NCBI GenBank assembly: GCA_009741485.1
Contig: VKON01000201.1
Span: 130,891-194,890, forward strand
Reading direction: 5' to 3'
Length of the DNA stretch: 64,000 bases
Origin: Malurus cyaneus samueli
Taxonomy: Eukaryota > Chordata > Aves > Passeriformes > Maluridae
The translations under genes and the position numbers were made by a program. This document shows positions 1 to 10,339 of this stretch, piece after piece; the first letter of the stretch is position 1, and each line of letters starts with the position of its first letter. The notes below the pieces were generated by a model that was given only the letters and a program-made list of their open reading frames with translations, did not search any database and was not told where the DNA came from.

Positions 1-3000
1 ATTTGCTGACTAGAGCACACAGAAAAAATGGAAAGTGGGTTGAATTTAGTCCTTACGTACTCAGCTGGCTTATTTAACAGGTGAAAATGAGAGATCTAGG
101 AGGTAAGGGCTAGGAAGTAGCCAAAAGCAGATACTTCTTTCGAAATGTGGAGGCAGAGGTTTGTTCAAGCAGGCTCAAAGTAAGTTCAGAGATCCAGTCT
201 AAAATACAAATCCACCATTTTGATGCTTTATCTGCTTCCTTGTCAAGTGAGAGAATCTTTTAGCTGCTGAGTGTCAAATAATATAAGATAGGATCGATTC
301 CACCATTGTGGAGGTTATTTCCCTGCATGTGGCTGAAAATGGTCAGAGAACATGTTTTTTCTTGATTCCTAAGGGGTTAATCCAAAGGAACTGCGTTATA
401 AAATGCATGAATATTGAATACAAATTTACTCTTAGCATATTGCTTCCATTTTACATATAGTAATGGCTCAGAAGGAGTTAAGAAGTTGAGATTTGTTCTG
501 AAGTTCTCATTTTGTAGATTGACAGAAGTATTAATGTTGCATACTCAAAAATGATGGCATGCACAATTGAATTAAGATAGTTCTTAAAAGGAATTTAATA
601 ACTTGCCAGGTTTTCATTTAATCCTTAAGTGAATCTACCATTGCTTGTGATATTCAAGATTAATAAATCTCCTGGGATGCTTATAGTAGTACTATTGAAA
701 GTTAAAACTACTAGTACTAGAGATTTGAAACGTATCAGGTGAAGGCAAAAAAGCTAGAATAAGTATGTCTGATTTATACTTTCAAACAATTGTTAACAAT
801 TAGGATTAAATACCTAAAAGAGTAATTTATACCATATCTATCATATTCTGTATGGTAGTGGTAGGCTATACCATATTAGTTGCCTTATGTCTTGAGGATA
901 AGATCTAGTACTAGCTGATCTGAGCAAGTTTACCTGCTTGGTCTAAAATGACAAACTGTATAGTCAGAATATTCTGAATAATTTTAAAAAGGTCTCTATT
1001 TAAGGCATCTGAGTTAATGCTAATGTTAAAGCAACAGAAAGACACATTGGACATTGTCTAACTAGTGAGAAATGTTTTCTTCATGCTACAGAATTTCAGT
1101 CAATGAAATGAATGCAGGGTGTTTTTCAAGGTGCAACTAAGTATTTTTTTTCTTTTTTTTCATCTTTTTTCTTTTTCCTATGTCTTTTTCCTCTTCCCTC
1201 CCCTCTTCTCTTCCCCTTTTTTTTTTTAATCTCCATTTAGAGGAGTCAGAACATATAAATTGAAATGCAGAGGACTAAGACAATGAGGATTTACAACATA
1301 CACCCTAATGAATAACCTCCTCCATTTCTCTGTGATGAATGAAGGACTTGATTTCTTGTCTGTACTGTCTTAGCTGTACTTATCTGTCTTATCTGTACTC
1401 AAATTCAGGTTCTACCAGTGGACCAAGGTAAAGAGCAGAAGGGTGTTGGTTTTGTGTTGATCAGGATGTTGAATCAACTGAAAGCATTTTTCCCACACAA
1501 AGATGGAAAAGTTTCACTTGAAAGATATTTTGATTCAAGAGATCTCAAAGTTTATAGATTACTTTGTAATTCATGTTAAATATTTCAGTGTGAATTTGTA
1601 TTAAAGGTATATGGAAATGAAAGTGTGGAGTGCGTTTGTTATGGTAACGTTCTGGAAGCATAAAGTAAAATAAAGTAGGATTTTGAGATATAACTTGGGA
1701 CCATGTCAGAGCAAATACTAACAAAAGTAGTGTAGTATGTATGGGAAGCAAAATTCATGATTAGTGCTGCTTTTTGAAACACTGTTTTTCAGGGATACAT
1801 CTACATTTTTTGCATTTTTATGTATTTCTGTTGAGTAATGTAAGTTAGGTAGTTTCTCTTTCATATCTATGACAGAATGTGAATGAAATTGAGCATTAGC
1901 CTCTGTGAGGATACACATAGATTGTATGTGAAGATATGCCAAAAGAAAGCAAGCTTTTTTGATTTATATACTAGGAGAAGGTCAGGCAGTGTGTTTTTAC
2001 GGAAGACACTTAGCAATCATTAGTTGGAAGAGCTCTCTTGTAGCAGCACCCCAAGCCCTGTGAGTGCTTGCTGTACATTTTACAGGAAGGGTTTTTTTTG
2101 CTTTCCCCCACCCATCAATATAGTGTATTATTGGCATGAACATGCTCAGCAGAACCCACCATTTTACACAAAGGAAAAAAGAGTGTTTTGGCTGAAACTA
2201 AAAGGCAGTAATGATAACTAGGCTGTTCCCACTGTAGTGGTGATGTTCCTGTGTTTTTTGCAAGCAGCTGTACTTGGTAAGTGCTTGGGTTTAAGATACC
2301 AATATGCTGCAAAAGCCAAACAGGGTGTTAACCATATGGATAGAGTTTAAAGTCCAGCAGCTCACAGCTGATCACTGGGTAGATGGGAACACATGACTTT
2401 TATTTTGAGCAAATTAATTTCAGTAAACTTGTATATGAAATCTAATAGATTTTTTTTTTCATATTTTCATATTCTTGCTTTTGCAGTCCTAAATTTATGG
2501 GTATCTCCTCAGTCTGATTTCTTGCATGTATTCATTGCAGTGTGATGACAAGGGAGAAAGGGACACAGGCTACCAAGTCCTCACTGTGTCTTTTGTTTTA
2601 TTCTTGCTGGTAATGATGTTGCATGATCTTTGCTGCATTTATCTTCCCTTTGGACAAAGAATGCTGAAGGTGTTGTTGAGTCATGTCATGTTTGCTGATT
2701 TCATGAATGTGGTATGGTCTCATAGTCTACCACTGCCTGTCAATTCGGTTATCAGTATTCCTTGGGTGTTTTGGCTCATCTTGTCTCCTTAGTCCTGTTT
2801 TAGTCTGTGCTGCTGTACATTCATGGTCCTAGTGTAATAATACTGTATTTCCTGTAGAAATCCCTCCAAAAGAGAAGTATCTCAAAAGTTTGTTGTAATA
2901 TCATCTGTTTCTGTGTCAGTGTTACAGTGTTAGTGTGTAGGGTATAGTTATAGTGTGTAGGGTTAATCAAGATTTAAATTAGCAAAAAAAAAAAAATAAT

Positions 3001-3315
3001 TTAGTTTTCTTCTGACAATCCCATTGTATGTTGCAAGTGGCCTGTTTGCTTTCAGAATCCTTTGTGCTGAATATTGCTCAGGTCTTGATACCTATGGTTT
3101 ATGTCAAAGTGACAAGGTGCTTATGAGCCCTATGATTGAAAACTTTCTATGTCCTTTTTAATATATTATAAATATAGAATGTAATAGCTTTTTGCATATT
3201 GTTAATATACAATGTAATGGCTTTCAATATTATTATCATATATAGCCCTTTTCATATATTGTTAATAAAGTTTTTTATGTAGGGGTAATTATCAACATAC
3301 AGTGTATCCACTAGA
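1..3315. other. AT-rich noncoding DNA
   Basis: No exon or named repeat was seen. It contains a long pyrimidine tract (1143-1227), a poly-A run (2984-2996), and a stretch at about 3165-3270 in which an AT-rich unit with 'atattgttaata' recurs imperfectly. Confidence 0.6.
1143..1227. repeat. Polypyrimidine (T/C) tract
   Basis: About 85 bases consist almost solely of T and C, ending in a run of T. This is a low-complexity simple repeat; no neighbouring exon uses it as a splice tract. Confidence 0.9.
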
Positions 3316-3888
3316 TGTAAATCCGCCAGCTGGATTGGTGCCTGGACAAAACAGAATCACCAAGAAGCATAAATCAGTAAAAGTTCTGAAGGAGTAGACA
3401 GGTAGATGCTATAATAAGGAGCAGTAGAGAGCACTAATGAGAACTTGGCAGAGGCACAAGACAGTGAGCAAAATAACAGAAAGCAAAAACTTGGAGGACT
3501 AGAAAAAACCATGAACATCACAACTCCGCACGCCCTGAAGATAAAGGTGAGAAGTCCACCATGATGAAGAGGATGGTATGTCATTAGAGGGAGACCCCCA
3601 TGACCACCAAATTGAGGATGACGCATACTTGCAAAACTGTCATATCATGTATTTCTGTGCCCATATATAGTGGTGGGCTTATGGGGGGCGTAGTGACAAT
3701 GGTAATGTTATAGCATACTTGCTGTATAAATACCTGCCAATCTAAGCGAAGGCAGGTGGGTTAGGAGGAGAAATCCCCATCACCTCCAGCACTACACCAG
3801 CGCTGCAATAAACAAAATACCTGCTCTACAGACACTGGTCAATGGGGATTTATTTCTAGGCCTTTTTTCAGGCATCATTCTTCATACT
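3316..3888 (+). mobile_element. Solo ERVK-like LTR, sense strand
   Basis: This element shows the promoter-to-polyA order of a retroviral LTR on the + strand. A TATAAAT box lies at 3724-3731, an AATAAA signal at 3807-3812, and a downstream stretch (tacctgctctacagacac) resembles the R/U5 region of avian ERVK elements. No gag, pol or env sequence adjoins it, so it looks like a solo LTR. The 5' edge is uncertain by tens of bases. Because it is sense relative to PAM, its AATAAA could in principle end transcripts early, although nothing shows that it does. Confidence 0.6.
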
Positions 3889-6287
3889 TAAAAAAAAAGC
3901 GATTATTAGTCTTTCATACTTGGGAACAGAAAGGGATTATGAGGAAATGTTTATGTTGAACTTGAGGTTTGTGAATTTTTTTGCCTTTTTAGAATTTATT
4001 TTATTTTAAAGCACAGGTCTTTAACCCTAGATGACCACTACAAAACTACAGAGATTTGTTTTGCTTTTATGCCTTCCACCCACATACACAAATGGGGGCT
4101 TTTTTTTTTAACTGTACAATCGCTTTCTATTGCAGACGTAAATGTCCTTTGATCCATATGATAGAACAATTACCGGTCTTAAAAAGCTAGGATCCTCAGC
4201 ATACCCTTTTTGACTTGTTTAAAAATGTCTAATTGTTTTAATTTCCAATCTAAATTATTCACAGCCTTCATAAATACTCATTGTTTTTGTTTAATATCAT
4301 TCAGTAGCTTAATTCTTAGTTATTTCTCTGTATATATACTTCTGCTTTTTATAGAGAACAGTCTTGTTTACTTTTCCACTTCATGTTGTTGGTCTGAACA
4401 GTCCGGGTTGTCTTTGTTTCATTACAAACTGGGAATGCTAAGAGCTTATTGGGTTCATCTTGGGAAAGAGGAGGCTGAGTGGGTCTGCCTTGCAAACTAC
4501 AGCTTCCTCAAGGGAGGCAGTGGAGGGGCTGGTGCAGATGTGATCTCCCTGGGAACAGTGATAGGACATGAGGAAGGGGGATGAAGTTGAATCAGAGGAA
4601 GGTCAGATATGCAGATGTAAGGCTGTATTTATGAAACAGTTAATGAAATTACTACTTATAATCTTGTTTCAATTGTCTTTGTTTAACCATTCATATTGTG
4701 TTGGGTGTTTTATTTTCACATCTTCTAATTACTTTCATTTAATAATCCCCCATGTTGTAGAATGGCTGAAAAAATAATTAATTTCTCTCACCCTGACCAG
4801 CTCTATGGCATTTTCTATTGTGTGGGAGAATGATCTTTTGTTTCACTGAGGAAAGATGGTATAATTTACTAAGATAATGTAAGTAAATTAATACTTCATT
4901 TTTCCTGCCACTCTGCTTCTAATTTCTCTCTTTTTCCAATTATTTTTTATTTTCAGAATCAATTCCATTTCCTTTTCTCTTTGGTTCGGTTTTAATAAAA
5001 CATTTTCAGTGAAACTAAAGTGAATAAGTAGCAGTAAGGCCAAGGTACACTTCTGAACTACAGGATGATGTCTTAGAAGGTTGTCTCATACTTTGCACAG
5101 TTAGTTTCTGTGGTCGACAGACTGGTACACTGACAAGTTACAGTGGTGAGAAAGTATGAGGTATTGGTTTTCTGTGAAGAAAGTAAAAGGAATGCAAACG
5201 GAAACTAGTGAAGAGATTGTAAGGAGAAGTATGTGAATTGGGGAGAGGAGGAGGAGTTAAGTTGAAGGTCAGTCTGCTGGAGCAAGCTAGTGTGCAGAGA
5301 TACGTGTCTGTAGATACTACTGGGACCATGACCCAGTAGGCGTATACTACCAGGAGAGGGAGAAATTCTGTGAACTCTGGGGATGGGCTGGCAAGGATCT
5401 GGGTTAAGGGAAGAGAACTGGAATAGGAAAGGGCTTATGTGAACTAGTGACTGAAAAAACTGAAGTGAGGGACTCAAGGTTGAAAATCAGGCTAACGTGA
5501 AGTGAGGTGAAAAAGACTGAGTGGAATGGGTCGTACAACTAACCTGTATCACAGTAAAGTATTACTTCTCATGTCTTTAATAGATATTTTAAAAGATTGC
5601 ATTATTATTGAGAATAGTTGAATGTTTGTTCTGTGAGATTCATTAATGTGCATTCATGATCGATCATAACTGGTATACAGTTATGCTTACCTTTTTCATC
5701 CTCATCCTTTCAGGAAGCCACGGCCTTTTCTTTTAGAGACACTTACCCATCTGTCATTTATGATTCCTCCCTGTACCTCTTCCTCAAAGAGTTAACTCTT
5801 TGTGGAACTGCACCTTTACATCTGTTTAAGTACTGAGGGTGGTTGTAGTGCATTGTTTTGTCAGTAACTATAACAGTGCTTACTGCTTTGAATCTGTTCT
5901 GGAGTGACAGTGATTATTTTGCTTTACAAGTCAGCTGCCTTTAATAGAGTTCTCCCTGAGCCTTGTTCATGGGCTTTAAAGCAGGAATGAAGAAAAAGAA
6001 TTTGAAAACTGATCTAGTCAGCCTTGCCTGCTTACAGTAGTACATTTAACAGGGGGGGGTGTGGAGGGGGAAAGCTAGTGTTTGTTTTAAATCTCAACTC
6101 TGTTGCAGTCTTCTATGCTATATTCTTTAGTATTCCATGGATTATTTATTTGCAGATTGGTTACATTCAGTTGGCTTTAATTCCTTTTGCAAGCATGTTG
6201 TACCCTGACCTCAAATTAAGGAGATGAATTTGATGATACTAAGAATCCCAATCTCATTATGGAAGAGATTAAGGATTTATGCTGGAT
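3889..6287. other. Noncoding DNA with one CR1 fragment
   Basis: Apart from the CR1 piece at about 4455-4605 this is unremarkable AT-rich sequence. A purine-rich stretch lies at about 5200-5520. No exon was recognised. Confidence 0.55.
4455..4605 (+). mobile_element. CR1 LINE 3' fragment, + strand
   Basis: This segment reads like the conserved 3' part of an avian CR1 LINE: gaaagaggaggctgag, then agggaggcagtggaggggc, a 'tctccctggg' stretch and 'gataggacatgagg', in the usual order. It is diverged and lacks the terminal octamer repeats. The subfamily was not determined. Confidence 0.6.
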
Positions 6288-6339
6288 TTGGCAGTGGCAC
6301 AAGACAGTGAGCAAAATAACAGAAAGCAAAAACTTGGAG
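6288..6339 (+). repeat. 52-bp near-exact copy of ERVK-like LTR sequence
   Basis: Positions 6288-6339 match 3445-3496 inside the LTR at 51 of 52 bases by eye, in the same orientation. Neighbouring sequence on both sides does not match the LTR. I cannot say whether it is a microinsertion, a template-switch product or a remnant of a second LTR. Confidence 0.85.
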
Positions 6340-7649
6340 CCTTCTTTTTATCCTGACTTGAAATACTTTTTGCTTTCTGATTGTTTACTGTTGTCTGTAT
6401 TTAAGTGGTGCTAGTGTATTTTAATCACAAATTTAAACATGTTAATTTACTGTAATCCTTCCAGAAGAACTTGCTGTAGTACCTAGTTCGAGAGAACCTA
6501 CCTATTGTTAGAAAAACTATTCCTATACAACATATTTTTTGTGATGACCTTCAAAATGACCTTCTGATTTGCATGGGGTAGGCAATACAACTGACACATG
6601 ATAGTTACGAAAATGTTAATTAAACAGTGACTATGGTGTCTCAGGTTTTGAATAATTCCATGGATGGAACTCCACAGCTTTCATTGGCAGTCTTCCTGTG
6701 TTTGACCACTGTTACAATAAGCAAGTATATTCTTTTGTGATGTAGAATTTCTTCTGATTAAATTTATCCCTGCCAACTCTTTTCTAGATAGTGGACACTG
6801 CTGAGAAAAGTTTAGCATGCTTTCATCCCATGCTGATCAATTGATTAGGTTTCACCCTACCAGAAGCAGGCCTTCTCTTCAGGCTGTAAACAATCTTGCC
6901 TCTCCACATATGACAGATGCTATAGTCTCTCAATCATCTTTGCATCTTGTGTTTGGCCTTGCACTGTATGTGTCTCTTGCACTGGGTTGGATTCCACCTG
7001 AGTGCTGTGTCCACCTTCTTCAACATGTAAGGGTCCAGCTCTGGAAATGGCTTGAGGTTGTTTTTGCCGACACCTTTGCACAGTTGAAAATGTGTTTCTT
7101 TAGGATGTGATCTCAAAATCTAAAGTAGGCTTAAATTGTTTGTTAATGAGATGAAATAAGATGAGTGATTAATATGAAATTACCTTACAATTCCAATGGC
7201 AAATTGCCTATATAATTTTCTCAGGAAGGACAATTATCTTTCCTATTTTCCACATGTCACAAGCTTCACAGTTTGGTATTGGCAGTGAGTTATTATGGTC
7301 TTTCTTTAATGGAATGGAATTAATCATTCTACCATACCAAAGATACTTTGGCATTGTCATTTGTATGTAAGAAAGATAGTGGCTCTCACTGATGAGAATT
7401 ATTTTGTTCTGTAAGAGGTCAGTAGTACATAGCAAGGACAAGATTAAGCAATCTTTTCAAGGGTCACCAAAGCATGGAGATGTTGCCACACACACCTATT
7501 TTCAAGGCTCCCTTTGCTGTCATCCTTGGATGTTGATCAGCTCTAAAAACTGGCCTTTTAGTTCCCACTGGAGTATCCTTTGTGCCCAAAACTATGCTGG
7601 GCAGGTGTGAGCATCACTATCGCTCCCAGGTTACTAACATGTCGCTGCA

Positions 7650-8460
7650 GGTTTAGTGTAACTGTTAGAATTCCTAGTGAGAATGTCCACATCTGCTCTC
7701 TGTTGAAGGGATGGGAGGCATAACTTGCAAAATACATGTTAAGAACATATTAAAGAGTATTGGCTAAGTATTCTGAAGTTAAGAATGTAGTTTCTGATAC
7801 TGGGCCTCAGTATCTTGGCAAGGCTCACTGTAAATAGTTTGTAAGTGCTGTATGTAACCTTGGACTCAGAATTATTAATGCTCATGCTAGCACTGTTGGC
7901 CAAATCCACCAAAGGTCAGGAAGAATTCACAATTGTTTTTTGGTAAACCTTTTAATATGCTCTACTAAACTGGCTCCACAAGGGTGATGGGGATATGTGA
8001 TAAACTCATGTTACCTGGTTTTAACCATCCCATGACTGGACAGTTTCCCCTGGAAATGGTAACCATTATTTGATTTAATACAACTGAGAATACATAACCA
8101 TTGGCTTAAAACATGAAGGCCTTTCATAATGACCTTTTGTTGGCATGGGAGGTAGGCAATAGTCAGGTGATGGTACATATGTCTGTCATCCTCAGTGTTT
8201 GTGTCAATCCCTGGCCTTTTGTATGTGGCCCAATGTTATGTCTGTCCGGTGTGGCCTGGGACTACCTAGTTCTCTGTCTTTTGCTTAGAGCTCTTGTGGC
8301 AGTTTTTCTTGCTTCTGTTACCTGTAGGTATTCTAAAAAGATATCTTGAATGGTCTCTCTGGAGCAAGAATTGCTTCTTATTTTGTTCCCATTTGTAGAC
8401 AGCAAGTATCCCTGAATGACTTGACTTCTTATGAAAGGAGTCCAGTCAGCTAACACCTCA
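7650..8460 (-). pseudogene. ERV integrase remnant with D,D35E spacing
   Basis: On the minus strand a SNNGYHFQGK segment (about 8074-8044) corresponds to the integrase motif around the second catalytic Asp, here changed to Asn (codon 8070-8068). Thirty-five codons further in the same frame comes Glu (codon 7962-7960) within HHPCGASLVEHIKRF, the expected position of the catalytic Glu. One in-frame stop lies between them. A possible zinc-finger start with His residues precedes it at about 8440-8410. The enzyme is dead. Confidence 0.75.
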
Positions 8461-8499
8461 TCACTGGGGGTTATTGCAGAAATGCATATCTTAGTAACT

Positions 8500-8770
8500 G
8501 GTTGACAACAGCATTGTGTTCCTGCACTGGCTCACTGTGATTTGCAGTATAAGCATCTATGTGTCTCTTGCTGCAATGTAAGCAATGCTTTTATACACGA
8601 ATATTATTCAAATTATTCACTGGAATAATTTACCACGTATCATCCTGCTTGTCATTTCCTAGACCACAGTGTGAAACCTTTGTATACTGCCCAAGAGTCA
8701 GTAAAAAGATTTCTGAAGCTGATCATTCTTTCAGCACTATAGATACAGTCATCAGTTTAACATATTGACT
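8500..8770 (-). pseudogene. ERV RNase H remnant
   Basis: The minus strand at about 8706-8662 reads FTDSWAVYKGFTLW, the conserved RNase H strand with its catalytic-type Asp, in the position expected between RT and integrase. A stop codon follows a few residues later and the rest is readable only with frame changes. Confidence 0.7.
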
Positions 8771-8899
8771 GCTTCCCCCTTTTCTTGGTATGTTAGGAAG
8801 GTTTGCCCGTCATTTCAAAGGATGTTGCTTTCCAGTGCAATTTCTTTTTCACATTTCTTGATGTCCTGTCAGTGACATCCATTCTCCTCTTGGGTTAGT

Positions 8900-9800
8900 T
8901 GCTCATACGGTGGAAATTGCCATGCCCGAAGTGGAGGTGCTCTGTCATTACCCAGGATAGTTTGTCCTGTTTTCTCCTGTAAGGCATTTACTTTGTTCGG
9001 GCTGGGAGATGCAAGTGTAGAAAAGCACATTTCCACTTGACTTTTTTTTAAAAAAAATTATTGTATTATATAATGGTCTTCGTATCTGGGCCAAATATGG
9101 TATAAATTGCCTCTGAAACTCCCACAGACCAGCAGTTTTCTGTGTTTCTGCTTTGCATTTCTGCTGTCTAAAATATGATATGGTCAGCTAATTTTGGGCA
9201 TAATTCTGAAAAGTCCCTGCTGAATTGTCTTTTGAAATTTTATTCCTTTGGCAGTTTTCTGAATTTTCTTGGGGTTCATTTCCCAGCTGTGATTTTGCAT
9301 TGCCTCAGTGGCATTATTCAGTGCTTTTCCCACTTCTTGTTCAGTGATGTGGATAACCTCCACCTACCTGAGTGATTTACATCACTGGGGAAGTGTAAAG
9401 GCTTCCGAATACTGGGCTACCAGCCCATGGCAAATTGTGGGTCTGTGCAGATATGTCTGCGGCAGTACTATGGTTGAGTATTGCAGTACAGCAGTACTGT
9501 GGTGAACCTGACGTGAGTGTGTGGATTTCTGCTCTGGCTCATTAGCAGTTGAAATGCTAAAGGAAACCTTCACTGTGTCCCGTGCCACTGCTTCAGATAC
9601 AGCTCGCAGGATCAGTGCAGCAATAGGGCACTTCGTCTCTGTGTCGGGTGGCCTTATTTAGCAGTCAGTACCCAGCTGTCATTCTGTGGGAGCAGTCATG
9701 CATCCTCACTGTCCAGATGGGACTGCCCAAGTGGGGAACAGGCTTTCTGAATTACTCCATTCTCTGACAGCTGTAATGATCTGGATTTTCTTTGGGTAGC
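8900..9800 (-). pseudogene. ERV reverse transcriptase remnant
   Basis: On the minus strand near 9780-9740 a stretch reads ENGVIQKACSPLGQS, resembling the N-terminal part of retroviral RT. At 9360-9301 VIHITEQEVGKALNNATEA is followed by a 'NPKK' stretch, the region just after the polymerase active site. At the position of the expected YxDD active-site motif the codons are degraded, with a stop and a missing Asp, so the enzyme cannot be active. Confidence 0.6.
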
Positions 9801-10339
9801 TTCTGGGCAGCTACCTAATGATTTTAATACAACCCATTTTGAGGGAGTTTCCAAATCAGGAATTGTAACCACTTCTCCCATAGTGATAGCACAAACCCAG
9901 AAGAATATTTATGCCCTTGTTTTGAAAGCTTTTCCTACCATCAAGTCATGCACTGTAATGTATTCACATGCTCTAGCTACCTGCATTTTTGTCAGAAAAG
10001 ACAAGTAGGAACTCAGCTGTAAAAGCAAAAAGGTTTGACAAGCTTCTTACCTGCTCCCCCTCCCTCTCTCCAAGTGATTAATTTAATCAGTTTATTTTTT
10101 AGATATAGGGGTGGGACCCTGTGGAATATGGTGACCGCAGGCCTGTAACCATCTGAACCATCACCTCTTGCCAGTTGCGAATGCTGCAGTGTTCTGCCAA
10201 CACAATATAAGGTTTGTTAACATTCTGTGAGATCTCAGCCACCCATTTGGGTGAGATCTCAGCACTTTGGTGGGAAAGACTCACATCTAATTAATTGACG
10301 CATGGTTTGTATGTGAGTGTCCAAATTGGGATAGAGAAT

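Larger units (their letters stand above)
7200..9900 (-). mobile_element. Decayed ERVL-like pol remnant, antisense
   Basis: Read on the minus strand, this region shows reverse transcriptase, then RNase H, then integrase in the canonical pol order, with stops and frameshifts throughout. It is an old, non-functional endogenous retrovirus body; no intact frame remains. The RNase H motif and its spacing to integrase look most like class III (ERVL) elements, though family assignment is by eye. I could not identify LTRs at its ends. Adjacent sequence (10340 down to 9900, and 7200 down to 6780) may be more of the same element: a minus frame at 10284-10099 lies where upstream pol or gag would be expected, but I do not recognise it. 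Confidence 0.7.

Noticed and set aside
7650..9900. Integrase-like sequence as the host gene GIN1, a neighbour of PAM in vertebrates
   Set aside because: RT and RNase H traces adjoin it in retroviral order, the frame is broken by stops, and no host exon structure is visible. It is an ERV relic.
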